A stretch of DNA of 64,000 nucleotides from Halopseudomonas sabulinigri. GTDB lineage: Bacteria > Pseudomonadota > Gammaproteobacteria > Pseudomonadales > Pseudomonadaceae. Shown here piece after piece: positions 32,019-40,915 of this stretch. Under the pieces are notes generated by a model. It was not told where the DNA came from, searched no databases, and saw nothing but the letters and a program-made list of their open reading frames with translations. Numbering within the stretch: position 1 is the first letter of the stretch; each line of letters begins with the position of its first letter. The position numbers and the translations under genes are program-made. Location of the stretch: positions 1 through 64,000 of the forward strand of contig DRHT01000021.1 in NCBI GenBank assembly GCA_011053055.1, in the 5' to 3' direction.

Positions 32019-33323
32019 TTGAAACCGGTCAAAGTAGGCATCTGTGGTTTGGGCACCGTTGGCGGTGGCACCTTTAACGTCTTGCAGCGGAACGCGGCGG
32101 AAATCGCCCGGCGTGCGGGGCGCGGCATTGACGTGGCGCAGATTGCGACGCGTCATCCCAACCCAGCCTGCAACATCGGTGATACGCCGACCACAGGTGA
32201 CGTATTCGATGTGGTTAACAACCCTGAGATCGACGTTGTCGTCGAGCTGATTGGTGGCTACACGTTGGCCAAAGAAGTGGTCATGGGCGCTATCGCTAAT
32301 GGCAAGCACGTGGTCACTGCCAACAAGGCGCTGATTGCAGTGCACGGCAACGAAATTTTTGCCGCTGCCAGCGAAAAGGGCGTCGTGGTTGCCTTTGAAG
32401 CTTCGGTTGCCGGTGGTATCCCGATTATCAAAGCGTTACGCGAAGGCCTTGCGGCTAACCAAATCGATTGGGTGGCCGGTATCATCAATGGCACCGGTAA
32501 CTTCATCCTGACCGAGATGCGTGACAAGGGCCGTACCTTTGAAGACGTGCTGGCTGAAGCTCAGGCGTTGGGTTATGCCGAGTCCGATCCGACCTTTGAT
32601 GTGGAAGGTATAGACGCAGCGCACAAGCTGACCATTCTGGCTTCCATTGCTTTTGGTATTCCGCTGCAGTTCGACAAGGCCTACACCGAAGGCATTACCA
32701 AGCTGACCACTGCTGATGTGAATTACGCTGAAGCGTTGGGCTACCGTATCAAGCATTTGGGTGTGGCACGTCGTACCGAAAATGGTGTTGAGCTACGTGT
32801 GCATCCGACATTGATTCCAGCTGATCGTCTGTTGGCTAACGTTAATGGCGTGATGAATGCGGTCATGGTCAATGGCGACGCGGTAGGCTCGACGCTTTAC
32901 TACGGCGCAGGTGCCGGCGCGGAGCCGACCGCTTCAGCCGTCGTTGCAGACATCATCGACGTGGTACGCGCGTTAACGACCGATCCGAATAACCGCGTGC
33001 CGCACCTGGCATTCCAGGCTGAATCGCTGTCGGATCTGCCGGTGCTGCCGGTGGAACAGATCACCACGGCCTACTACCTGCGCTTACAGGCCAAGGACCG
33101 TCCGGGCGTGCTGGCCAAGGTTGCGACTATTCTGTCCGAGCGCGGCATCAACATCGAGTCGATCATGCAGAAAGAAGCGGAGGAGCAGGACGGCCTGGTG
33201 CCGATCATACTGCTGACCCATCGCGTGCGTGAGCAGGATATGAATGTGGCCATCGCCGCTCTGGAAGCGCTGGAAGAAATCGCCGCTCCGCTGATGCGCG
33301 TGCGGGTAGAACAACTGAATTAA
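32019..33323 (+). CDS. hom: Homoserine dehydrogenase
   Basis: A 434-residue NAD(P)H-dependent homoserine dehydrogenase, converting aspartate semialdehyde to homoserine for threonine and methionine synthesis. Seen: Rossmann start VKVGICGLGTVGGGT, the catalytic domain with GIINGTGNFILTEM and PTFDVEGIDAAHKL, and a C-terminal ACT domain from about 350 (YYLRLQAKDRPGVLAKVAT) that gives threonine feedback. It begins with TTG at 32019; GTGGGG is close upstream. It is in the Pseudomonas order dsbC-hom-thrC. Confidence 0.96.
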   Translation: MKPVKVGICGLGTVGGGTFNVLQRNAAEIARRAGRGIDVAQIATRHPNPACNIGDTPTTGDVFDVVNNPEIDVVVELIGGYTLAKEVVMGAIANGKHVVTANKALIAVHGNEIFAAASEKGVVVAFEASVAGGIPIIKALREGLAANQIDWVAGIINGTGNFILTEMRDKGRTFEDVLAEAQALGYAESDPTFDVEGIDAAHKLTILASIAFGIPLQFDKAYTEGITKLTTADVNYAEALGYRIKHLGVARRTENGVELRVHPTLIPADRLLANVNGVMNAVMVNGDAVGSTLYYGAGAGAEPTASAVVADIIDVVRALTTDPNNRVPHLAFQAESLSDLPVLPVEQITTAYYLRLQAKDRPGVLAKVATILSERGINIESIMQKEAEEQDGLVPIILLTHRVREQDMNVAIAALEALEEIAAPLMRVRVEQLN

Positions 33324-33325
33324 TC

Positions 33326-33403
33326 AGCGGCAAGCAGCAAATTGCAAGCGGCGAGCGCGTTCTGCACGGACAGCTTGCGGCGCGCAACTTGCGGCTCGCA
33401 GCT
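33326..33403. repeat. Imperfect inverted repeat between hom and thrC
   Basis: Arms 33326-33356 and 33373-33403 are 31 bases long and match at 23 of 31 positions when one is reversed and complemented. The sequence is made of short GC-rich AGC/GCAAGC motifs reminiscent of dispersed intergenic repeats of pseudomonads. It fills most of the 100-base spacer and could form a long hairpin in the hom-thrC mRNA. Confidence 0.6.
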
Positions 33404-33423
33404 CAAACCGAAGGTTTGTAGAT

Positions 33424-34833
33424 ATGCGCTATATCAGCACTCGCGGCCAGGCTCCGGCCCTGAATTTTGAAGATGTTCTGTTGGCTGGCCTGGCCTCCGA
33501 TGGCGGCCTATACGTTCCCGAAAATCTGCCGCGCTTTACGCAAGAGCAGATTGCCTCTTGGGCAGATCTGCCTTACCACGAGCTAGCCTTCAACGTGATG
33601 CGCCCGTTCGTCAGCGGCAGCATTCCAGACGCTGATTTCAAACAGATCCTGCAAGAAACCTATGGTGTATTTGCTCACCAGTCGGTTGCTCCGCTGCGTC
33701 AGTTGAATAGCAACGAGTGGGTACTGGAACTATTCCATGGCCCGACGCTGGCGTTCAAAGACTTTGCGCTACAACTGCTGGGCCGTCTGCTGGATTACTT
33801 CCTGCAAAAGCGCGGTGAGCGCGTTGTCATTATGGGTGCGACCTCGGGCGATACCGGTTCAGCCGCGATTGAAGGTTGTCGCCGCTGTGACAACGTAGAT
33901 ATCTTTATTCTGCACCCGCACAACCGGGTATCAGAAGTGCAGCGTCGGCAGATGACGACGATCATGGGCGACAACATCCATAACATTGCCATCGAAGGCA
34001 ATTTCGATGACTGCCAGGAGATGATCAAGGCCAGCTTTGCTGATCAGGGCTTTCTCAAGGGCACTCGCCTGGTGGCGGTGAACTCGATCAACTGGGCGCG
34101 CATCATGGCGCAGATCGTCTATTACTTCCACGCGGCCCTGCAGCTGGGTGGCCCAGCGCGCTCTGTGGCCTTCTCGGTGCCGACCGGCAACTTTGGTGAC
34201 ATTTTTGCCGGTTACCTGGCGCGCAATATGGGACTGCCGATCAGCCAACTGATCGTCGCGACTAACCGTAACGACATTTTGCATCGCTTCATGAGTGCCA
34301 ATCAGTACAACAAAGACACGCTGCATCCGTCCTTGTCGCCCTCGATGGACATTATGGTCTCGTCTAACTTTGAGCGCCTGTTGTTTGATCTGCACGGCCG
34401 TAACGGCGCGGCCGTGGCCGAGCTGCTGAGCGACTTCAAACAGACTGGCAAGCTGTCGGTTGCCGATGAGCGCTGGACCGAGGCGCGTAAGCTGTTTGAT
34501 TCGCTCGCAGTGGACGATGAGCAGACCTGCGCAACCATCGCCAGCGTGTTCAAAGAGTGTGGTGAATTGCTTGATCCGCATACTGCTATCGGCGTGCATG
34601 CGGCGCGCGAATGCCGTCGTTCGTTGAGTATTCCGATGGTGACACTGGGCACAGCGCATCCGGTCAAGTTTCCGGATGCGGTGCGTGAGGCCGGGATTGG
34701 CCAGGAATTGCACCTGCCTCCTCACTTGAGCGATTTGTTCGAGCGTGAAGAACGTTGCACCGTGCTGGAAAATAGCCTGACTGAAGTGCAGCAATTTGTC
34801 GCCGCGCACGGCAATCGGGGCAAGCCGCTCTGA
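33424..34833 (+). CDS. thrC: Threonine synthase
   Basis: A 469-residue PLP enzyme converting phosphohomoserine to threonine. The N-terminal MRYISTRGQAPALNFEDVLL is the long proteobacterial type; the PLP lysine is Lys112 in HGPTLAFKDFALQ, and the phosphate-binding loop is MGATSGDTGSAA. Further landmarks are NSINWARIMAQIVYY and PTGNFGDIFAGY. It follows hom by 100 bases with a repeat between them. thrB is not adjacent, as in other pseudomonads. Confidence 0.96.
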   Translation: MRYISTRGQAPALNFEDVLLAGLASDGGLYVPENLPRFTQEQIASWADLPYHELAFNVMRPFVSGSIPDADFKQILQETYGVFAHQSVAPLRQLNSNEWVLELFHGPTLAFKDFALQLLGRLLDYFLQKRGERVVIMGATSGDTGSAAIEGCRRCDNVDIFILHPHNRVSEVQRRQMTTIMGDNIHNIAIEGNFDDCQEMIKASFADQGFLKGTRLVAVNSINWARIMAQIVYYFHAALQLGGPARSVAFSVPTGNFGDIFAGYLARNMGLPISQLIVATNRNDILHRFMSANQYNKDTLHPSLSPSMDIMVSSNFERLLFDLHGRNGAAVAELLSDFKQTGKLSVADERWTEARKLFDSLAVDDEQTCATIASVFKECGELLDPHTAIGVHAARECRRSLSIPMVTLGTAHPVKFPDAVREAGIGQELHLPPHLSDLFEREERCTVLENSLTEVQQFVAAHGNRGKPL

Positions 34834-34888
34834 CTTGGCAATGCAGTGCGTCCGGCGTTAAACGTCGGAGCGTGAAGGAGTAGCTTTG

Positions 34889-35473
34889 GTGCCGGACTCA
34901 CCGCAGAATCTCGAACAGATGCTGGAGCACATCGCCAGTCTGACACCGGATGACGATCGCCTGTCGATGCGACAGGTGGTCGAATCGATCGGCAGTCGCT
35001 CGTTCGGGCCCATGCTGCTGATCATGGGAATAACGCTGTTTTCGCCGCTCAGCGGGATTCCGGGCATGGCGGTGTTTGCCGGCTTGTTTGTCATGCTTAT
35101 TGCAGTGCAAATGCTGGTTGGGCGCAAAAACTTCTGGCTGCCAGCATTTATTCTGAATCGTTCGGTGCCACAGGCCAAGCTGGCTAAGGCGATTACTTGG
35201 GTGAAGCCCACCGCACGCCGGATTGACCGGCTGATAAAGCCCCGCCTGAACTTTATGTTGCACCCTTCCTCTACTTATTTGATCGCTGGCCTATGCGTGA
35301 CCGTGGCGGCGGGTTTGCCGTTTCTTGAGCTGGTGCCGTTTTCTTCTTCTATTGTTGGCTTGGCGCTGGCGATTTTGGGCTTGGCGTTAGTCGCGCGCGA
35401 CGGCCTTCTGGTGCTGATCGCGGTGGGCTGTATTCTCGCAGCAGGCAGTCTGTTGGCGACCAAACTGTTGTAG
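34889..35473 (+). CDS. ExoD family protein
   Basis: A 194-residue inner-membrane protein of the exopolysaccharide synthesis ExoD family: LSMRQVVESIGSRSFGPMLLI, GITLFSPLSGIPGM and a series of C-terminal hydrophobic segments (about 125-145 and 155-190). ExoD was named from Rhizobium, but its biochemical function is not known. GTG 34889 is preferred, with AAGGAG eight bases upstream; TTG 34886 is also possible. It stands alone between thrC and the oxidase cluster. Confidence 0.8.
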   Translation: MPDSPQNLEQMLEHIASLTPDDDRLSMRQVVESIGSRSFGPMLLIMGITLFSPLSGIPGMAVFAGLFVMLIAVQMLVGRKNFWLPAFILNRSVPQAKLAKAITWVKPTARRIDRLIKPRLNFMLHPSSTYLIAGLCVTVAAGLPFLELVPFSSSIVGLALAILGLALVARDGLLVLIAVGCILAAGSLLATKLL

Positions 35474-35534
35474 TCTGCATTGTTGAGCTCTGCGACGCGG
35501 GGCTCTCATAGTGCATACAGGGAGTTGTTGAGCG

Positions 35535-35969
35535 ATGCTCTGGATTCTTGTTCTACACATTTCAGCGTTGTTGTTCTGGGGCGCCTGTCTGCTCTATTTG
35601 CCCGCGCTGATAGCCAGTGTGGCGCGTGATAACTCGGCGATAGAAGAGCGGCCGGATCCATTTGACTCCATAACCCGTTTTATCTTCACACGCATCGCCA
35701 CGCCTGCGGCGCTGTTGGCGATCATTGCCGGCAGTCTGGTATTTGTGATAGAGCACAGTATGACGGTGTGGCTGATAGCCAAGTTGACGCTGGTGGTTGG
35801 ATTGGTTTTTGTACATACCGGGCTTGGCATGCTGGTGCTCAGGCTGGAGGCGCGCAACGGCAAACCGCTGCGCATTTGGTGTCTGCTACTGGGCCTCATT
35901 GCTGCTTCGTTAATGGCGCTGATTATCTGGCTGGTGCTTGCCAAGCCGCCGCTGGAGGCTTGGTTATGA
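35535..35969 (+). CDS. CopD/HemJ-like membrane protein
   Basis: A 144-residue protein with four membrane segments, resembling the CopD/HemJ fold: an N-terminal LHISALLFWGACLLYLPALI with a conserved His, RIATPAALLAIIAGSLVF, and VHTGLGMLVLRLEARNGKPL with a second His. Such proteins handle copper or haem. Its position beside a terminal oxidase cluster suggests a role in copper or haem supply, an inference. It is convergent with the DUF2231 gene, only five bases away. Confidence 0.7.
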   Translation: MLWILVLHISALLFWGACLLYLPALIASVARDNSAIEERPDPFDSITRFIFTRIATPAALLAIIAGSLVFVIEHSMTVWLIAKLTLVVGLVFVHTGLGMLVLRLEARNGKPLRIWCLLLGLIAASLMALIIWLVLAKPPLEAWL

Positions 35970-35974
35970 CGCTT

Positions 35975-36481
35975 TCAGGGCTTTTCCGCCTGCTCAATCT
36001 TGTGGTCACGCACCGCACGCTCCTCGGTTTTTTCCGGCGCCACGCCAACCGCGTGATCGTAAACCAATTGCCCGCCCAGCACGCTGGCGAGCGCAATCAA
36101 CAAGCCACTGAGCAACGACAGATACAAGCCCCAGGGCATGATGAGTGCGTCCGGTTGGCCGAGACGACCTATCCAGTTGAGCGTTGCCAACGACAACAGC
36201 ATGACCGCCAGTATGGCGTGGCACCAGGCGGTTATCAGGCGACGTATCTGTTTCACCAAGAGCAGGTCCAGCAGGCCAATGGTGCCGGATATCCAGCCCC
36301 CCAGTACGCCAATACCCGCCAGCCAGAGGCCGGCTCGCGCCCAGAAAAAATCCCCGCTCAACACGTAGCCGATGTCGGTCCCTATCAGGCCGAGCAAAGC
36401 GGCTACCGGGAAGTGGATCACCATAGGGTGCAAAGGGTGACCGGCAATCGCCATTTTGCTGATGATGGGAGCAGAAGCCAT
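35975..36481 (-). CDS. DUF2231 family membrane protein
   Basis: A 168-residue inner-membrane protein with four membrane segments. The family signature is GHPLHPMVIHFPVAALLGLIG (two His that could bind haem, about 15-25), then WISGTIGLLDLL and WCHAILAVMLL. The members are often adjacent to cytochrome oxidase or cytochrome genes. It is divergent from coxB. ATG 36481 is chosen (AGGATT upstream); a longer in-frame start adds only four residues. Confidence 0.8.
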   Translation of the reverse strand: MASAPIISKMAIAGHPLHPMVIHFPVAALLGLIGTDIGYVLSGDFFWARAGLWLAGIGVLGGWISGTIGLLDLLLVKQIRRLITAWCHAILAVMLLSLATLNWIGRLGQPDALIMPWGLYLSLLSGLLIALASVLGGQLVYDHAVGVAPEKTEERAVRDHKIEQAEKP

Positions 36482-36553
36482 CGGAATCCTCAAAGGTGCT
36501 TGGCTCTTGGCGATTGCCTGTGGAGCACAACTATTTCTCGCAGATTAACAGTG

Positions 36554-37237
36554 ATGTGGGCGCTTGGCATCCCATTGCTGCTGAGTGGCTGCGACGGCCC
36601 TATGTCGGCGTTGCAGCCGGCTGGGCCAAGCGCTCAGGCTAGCGCGTGGCTTTGGTGGGGTATGTTTTCTGCCTTTACGCTGGTGTTGCTGGTGGTGGTT
36701 CTACTCTGGCTGCATGCGATGCGTCGGGATCCGGGGCAGGTCACTGACCGCGAGGCACAACGTGTCCAAAATCGTTGGGTGGTGGGCGGCGGTTTGATAC
36801 TGCCCATATTGAGTATTACGGTCATCCTGGCTTTTGGTATTCCCCTAGGACAACGCATGTTACCGCTGCCCCTGGATGAAGGTGAGCCGGTGCGTATCAA
36901 TGTGACGGCCCATCAATGGTGGTGGGAAGTTAGCTATCCGGATACTGGCATAGTGCTGAAGGATGAACTCCACATTCCCGCCGGGGTGCCGGTTGATCTG
37001 CACCTAACCAGCAGTGATGTGGTGCATTCGTTTTGGGTGCCGCGCCTGGGCGGCAAGATGGATATGTTTCCGGGCCGCACCAATATCCTGCGCCTGGAGG
37101 CGGATTATCCCGGGACCTTTCATGGCAGTTGCACGGAATTTTGCGGCAAGGGGCACGCGCACATGCAGTTTACCGTTCAGGCGCATGAGCCTGCTGACTA
37201 CCAAGCCTGGCTGAAACAGAGACAAACCGATGAGTGA
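36554..37237 (+). CDS. coxB: Cytochrome c oxidase subunit II
   Basis: A roughly 227-residue subunit II. An N-terminal lipoprotein-like segment (PLLLSGC), two membrane segments (about 37-57 and 78-98), and a periplasmic CuA domain: QWWWEVSYPD, then HSFWVP with His158, and CTEFCGKGHAHM with Cys193, Cys197, His201 and Met204. All CuA ligands are present. There is no fused cytochrome c domain, unlike caa3-type subunit II. The start is uncertain: ATG 36554 or GTG 36551 lack a ribosome site, and TTG 36500 would add a basic N-region fitting the signal better. It overlaps the next gene by eight bases. Confidence 0.9.
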   Translation: MWALGIPLLLSGCDGPMSALQPAGPSAQASAWLWWGMFSAFTLVLLVVVLLWLHAMRRDPGQVTDREAQRVQNRWVVGGGLILPILSITVILAFGIPLGQRMLPLPLDEGEPVRINVTAHQWWWEVSYPDTGIVLKDELHIPAGVPVDLHLTSSDVVHSFWVPRLGGKMDMFPGRTNILRLEADYPGTFHGSCTEFCGKGHAHMQFTVQAHEPADYQAWLKQRQTDE

Positions 37238-39746
37238 AGGCACCAATAAGCCGGCCGAGGAGCTACACGAGGAACTTGAGCGCGTCTGGGGTAATAAACC
37301 GGGTTGGGGTGCCGCCTCGGCGGTAAACCACACTACGGTGGGCCTGCGGTTTCTGATTACCGGGCTGGGTTTTTTCCTGGTTGGCGGCTTGTTAGCCATG
37401 CTGGTTCGCACTCAGCTGGCGCTGCCAGAGCAGGACATCATTGGCCCGGAGCTATACAACCAGCTGTTTACCATGCACGGCACGGTGATGATGTTCCTGT
37501 TTGCCATTCCGGTTTTGGAAGGTGCGGCCATGTACCTGATCCCGAAGATGATTGGCACGCGGGATTTGGTATTTCCTAGACTCAGCGCGTTGGGCTACTA
37601 CTGCTATCTGTTTGGCGGACTGATCATTCTCTCGAGCCTGGTGCTGCAGATCGCGCCGGATGCTGGCTGGTTTATGTATACGCCGCTCAGCAATGCTGAG
37701 TTTTCGCCGGGTAAGGGCCCGGATTTCTGGCTGATTGGTATCACCTTTGTGGAGATCTCTGCGATTTCTGCCGGGGTTGAGTTAGTGGTGTCGATTCTGC
37801 GCACCCGTGCCAACGGCATGGCATTGAACAAGATGCCGATCTTTTGTTGGTACATTCTCGCCATGGCGCTGATGATCATCTTTGGCTTTCCGCCGCTGAT
37901 TCTCGGCAGTATTTTGCTGGAGCTTGAACGTGCCGCTGGCTGGGTCTTTTTCGATGTGGTTGGTGGCGGTGACCCGCTGCTGTGGCAACATCTGTTCTGG
38001 CTGTTTGGTCACCCCGAGGTGTACATCATCTTCCTGCCGGCGGCAGGTATTGTTTCTACCTTGATTCCGGTATTTGCGCAGCGTCCGCTGGTGGGGTATC
38101 GCTGGATAGTGCTGGCGATCATTGTTATGGGCTTCATCAGCTTCGGACTCTGGGTTCACCACATGTTTACCGTCGGTATTCCGCAACTGGCGCTAGCGTT
38201 TTTCTCCATTGCCAGCATGCTGGTGGCGATCCCCACGGCAATTCAAATCTTCGCCTGGCTGGCGACCTTGTGGACTGGCAAGGTGGTATTTCGTCTGCCG
38301 ATGTTGTGGATATTGGGTTTTTTGATCGTGTTTGTTGCCGGTGGTTTGACTGGCGTAATGCTGGCGTTGGTGCCGTTTAACTGGCAAGTACACGATACCC
38401 ATTTTGTGGTCGCGCATATGCACTATGTGCTGGTTGGCGGCATGTTGTTTCCGCTGGTGGCGGGCTTCTATTATTGGTTGCCGCATGTATCTGGGCGCAT
38501 GCCGTCGGACACGCTGGGCCGCTGGGGATTTTGGTTGTTCTTTGGTGGCTTCAACATGACCTTCCTATTGATGCACCTGACCGGCCTGCTGGGTATGCCA
38601 CGGCGGGTTTACACCTATGACGCGGAGATGGGCTGGGGCTGGTTGAATCTGCTGTCATCCGTAGGTGGGTTTATCATGGCGATTGGCGTCGCGGTGATCA
38701 TTCTGGATATCACATTGCACTTTCGTTTTGGTCGCAAGGCTAAAAGTAATCCGTGGAATGCGGATACGCTGGAATGGGCCACACCCATGCCAGCCAGTGC
38801 TTACAACTTTGCCAGCTTGCCGGACATCGACACCCGCCACCCCATGTGGGAACACCCAAACCTGCCGGAGACCATCGAGCAGGGGCACCATGGATTGAGC
38901 GAAGTAATGTACGAGCGGCGCGATATTTTTGGCTCGGATGCGATTACTGGCAAGGTACGCGAAGTAATTCACTTACCCACCAACTCCTGGTTGCCGCTGC
39001 AGACGGCGTTGATGATTGCGGTGGTCTGCATCAGCCTGCTCGTGAAAGTCTATCCATTGGCGCTCGTTGCCTCGCTTGGCGTGCTGTTCTTTGCACTGCG
39101 CTGGGGCTGGCACAATGGCGCGCATCCGGTCGCATCGCCTTGGCGCGATGACGATCCGGTCGATCCGCCACTGCATTCGCGAACCTTCGACGGCCCTGGT
39201 TTGTGGGGGATGGTCGTTAGCTTGATGGCCAACGGCACACTCTATGTCTCTTTGCTGTTTGGCTGGTTTTATCTGTGGACCGCAGCGCCGCAATGGTCGG
39301 TGCCTGAGGAGGCGCCGATTAGCTTATGGCCTTTGCTGGCGAGCGGGCTGGCGTTGAGTGCGGCGGTGCTGATCTACCGATTTGCCGTGACGCAGTTACG
39401 TAACGGCAGCGATGCGCACTTGCAGAAAATGCTTTGGATAGCTGCCAGTTTGGGCGCATTACACGTCGGTCTGTTGGCCTGGGTATTGATTGCAGCACCA
39501 TTGAAACCGAGCGACCTTGCGCACGATGCGGTGCTCTCGGTGATGCTCTACTACCTACTACTGCATGCCGGGTTAGCGACCATCTTCACTGTGTTGCAGG
39601 CGCTGCGGGTGCGTATTGGGTATGTCAGTCTGCGTCTGCCCTACGAGCCAGTCGTGGTTCAGCCCTTCTGGATTTATACCTTGGGCGTGTTCTGGATGAG
39701 CTTTGCCGCTTTTGTGCTGCTGCCCATGGTTTGGGAGGTTGGTTAA
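37230..39746 (+). CDS. Cytochrome c oxidase, fused subunits I and III
   Basis: An 838-residue protein. The first ~530 residues are subunit I with 12 membrane segments and all metal ligands: His83 (haem a, TMHGTVMM), GHPEVY with His261 (CuB) and the crosslinking Tyr, His310-His311 (CuB), and His396/His398 in HDTHFVVAHMHYV (haems a3 and a). The region from about 590 to 838 has at least seven further hydrophobic segments, matching subunit III. Such I-III fusions are known in bacterial aa3/caa3-type oxidases. It reduces oxygen to water and pumps protons. Its start overlaps coxB and its stop overlaps the next gene (TAATG). Confidence 0.92.
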   Translation: MSEGTNKPAEELHEELERVWGNKPGWGAASAVNHTTVGLRFLITGLGFFLVGGLLAMLVRTQLALPEQDIIGPELYNQLFTMHGTVMMFLFAIPVLEGAAMYLIPKMIGTRDLVFPRLSALGYYCYLFGGLIILSSLVLQIAPDAGWFMYTPLSNAEFSPGKGPDFWLIGITFVEISAISAGVELVVSILRTRANGMALNKMPIFCWYILAMALMIIFGFPPLILGSILLELERAAGWVFFDVVGGGDPLLWQHLFWLFGHPEVYIIFLPAAGIVSTLIPVFAQRPLVGYRWIVLAIIVMGFISFGLWVHHMFTVGIPQLALAFFSIASMLVAIPTAIQIFAWLATLWTGKVVFRLPMLWILGFLIVFVAGGLTGVMLALVPFNWQVHDTHFVVAHMHYVLVGGMLFPLVAGFYYWLPHVSGRMPSDTLGRWGFWLFFGGFNMTFLLMHLTGLLGMPRRVYTYDAEMGWGWLNLLSSVGGFIMAIGVAVIILDITLHFRFGRKAKSNPWNADTLEWATPMPASAYNFASLPDIDTRHPMWEHPNLPETIEQGHHGLSEVMYERRDIFGSDAITGKVREVIHLPTNSWLPLQTALMIAVVCISLLVKVYPLALVASLGVLFFALRWGWHNGAHPVASPWRDDDPVDPPLHSRTFDGPGLWGMVVSLMANGTLYVSLLFGWFYLWTAAPQWSVPEEAPISLWPLLASGLALSAAVLIYRFAVTQLRNGSDAHLQKMLWIAASLGALHVGLLAWVLIAAPLKPSDLAHDAVLSVMLYYLLLHAGLATIFTVLQALRVRIGYVSLRLPYEPVVVQPFWIYTLGVFWMSFAAFVLLPMVWEVG

Positions 39747-40099
39747 TGAGCGTGTGGTCACCTTTGCATCCAGCGCAGCTGGTGTTCGGTCTGGTTATCT
39801 GGAGCGGCTGGTTTGTGTTGCTGTACGGCGGGCTTTCTGTGGCCTGCGAGTTTGCGCCACCGCCGGACAAACGAGGTGCGGTGACCTGGTTGAATGGTGT
39901 GATGCTGTTTTGCGGGGCGATTCTGGCGGTGCTGTTGATCTGGCTCGCCCGACGTTGCTGGAACGCAGCACCGGCGCATGATGACGGTGATGGCAGCGGC
40001 CGTTTTATTGCGCGTATCGCCGCTGCGGCCTACCTGATTTCGGCGCTTGCCGCCTTCGCTCTTACACTCCCCAGTGTGATATTGCCGCCTTGCGTGTAA
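39746..40099 (+). CDS. Small membrane protein of the oxidase cluster
   Basis: A 117-residue protein with about three membrane segments (roughly 13-34, 51-68, 91-110), not recognised. It starts on the stop codon of the fused oxidase gene and ends on the ATG of ctaG, so it is locked in the operon by overlaps on both sides. By position it may correspond to the missing small subunit (IV) or an assembly helper; that is inference only. Confidence 0.75.
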   Translation: MSVWSPLHPAQLVFGLVIWSGWFVLLYGGLSVACEFAPPPDKRGAVTWLNGVMLFCGAILAVLLIWLARRCWNAAPAHDDGDGSGRFIARIAAAAYLISALAAFALTLPSVILPPCV

Positions 40100-40896
40100 T
40101 GGCGAGCGGTTCGCTCTTGCTGTTGATGCTAGTAGCGCCCATGGCGTGGGCGCACAGCCCTTTGGCGGGTGGTGGGCAGGAGCAAACAGCTGCAATGCTC
40201 AGCGCGCTGGTGCTGGGTTTGGGCTGGCTGGTGTATTTGCTGGGTGCATGGCGGGCGCGGCCGGCCATGCTGGCGCTGGCGGCATTCAATCTGAGTATGC
40301 TTCTGGCGTTTTACGCGGTGCTGGGTCCTCTCGACGAGTGGGCTGAAACCAGCACTGCCTGGCACATGGTGCAACACATGTTGTTTATGGTGGTGATCGC
40401 GCCGCTATTTGTTCTAGCTCGGCCGTTGCCGCAAATATCTGCGGGGGGAGGGCGAGCGGCGTCGGTCATCTGGAATCCGTTGTTGCGCTTTACCCGGCAT
40501 CCGATGCTGGCCGCCTATCTGCACGGGCTGGTCATTTGGTTTTGGCATGTGCCGCGATTCTATGTGCTGGCGCTGGATAATCCCTGGTGGCACGTAATCG
40601 AACATGCCTGCTTTCTGGTTACGGCGGGGTTGTTCTGGTGGGCGGTGCTGAAAAGCAGCTCGCGCGCTGTGCACTGGGCGCTGTTTGCGCTGCTATTTAC
40701 CCTGATGCATACCGGCTTTCTCGGCGCGATGCTGACCTTTGCCCAGGCTTCCCTTTATGGACCCGACCGCTCTCTGCAGGATCAACAGCTGGCCGGTTTG
40801 ATCATGTGGGTGCTGGGTGCTTTCCCTTATTTATTGGCGTCGGCTTGGGTGGGGTATCGCTGGTATAAGCAGATGCAGCGCCGGCTCAACCGCTGA
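40099..40896 (+). CDS. ctaG: Cytochrome c oxidase assembly factor, caa3_CtaG family
   Basis: A 265-residue membrane protein of the caa3_CtaG type (Bacillus CtaG-like, not the Cox11 type), with signal-like N-terminus and seven membrane segments. HSPLAGG, AWHMVQHMLFMVVIAPLFVL and GLVIWFWHVPRFY hold the conserved His residues thought to bind copper. Needed for CuB or CuA insertion in related oxidases. ATG 40099 overlaps the upstream stop. It ends the oxidase operon at a hairpin. Confidence 0.88.
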   Translation: MASGSLLLLMLVAPMAWAHSPLAGGGQEQTAAMLSALVLGLGWLVYLLGAWRARPAMLALAAFNLSMLLAFYAVLGPLDEWAETSTAWHMVQHMLFMVVIAPLFVLARPLPQISAGGGRAASVIWNPLLRFTRHPMLAAYLHGLVIWFWHVPRFYVLALDNPWWHVIEHACFLVTAGLFWWAVLKSSSRAVHWALFALLFTLMHTGFLGAMLTFAQASLYGPDRSLQDQQLAGLIMWVLGAFPYLLASAWVGYRWYKQMQRRLNR

Positions 40897-40904
40897 GCCG
40901 GCGC
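40878..40904. terminator. Hairpin at the ctaG/ohr convergent junction
   Basis: GCGCCGGCTCA and TGAGCCGGCGC form a perfect 11-base stem with loop ACCGC and include the ctaG stop codon. No T run follows on either strand, so it is a possible intrinsic terminator of weak type or an mRNA 3' end stabiliser. Confidence 0.5.
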
Positions 40905-40915
40905 CACGCTGAGGA

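Noticed and set aside
35768-36550. Long open frame upstream of coxB
   Set aside because: It runs antisense through the DUF2231 gene and ends in coxB; the composition (Gln- and Arg-rich) is typical of an antisense shadow. coxB begins around 36500-36554.
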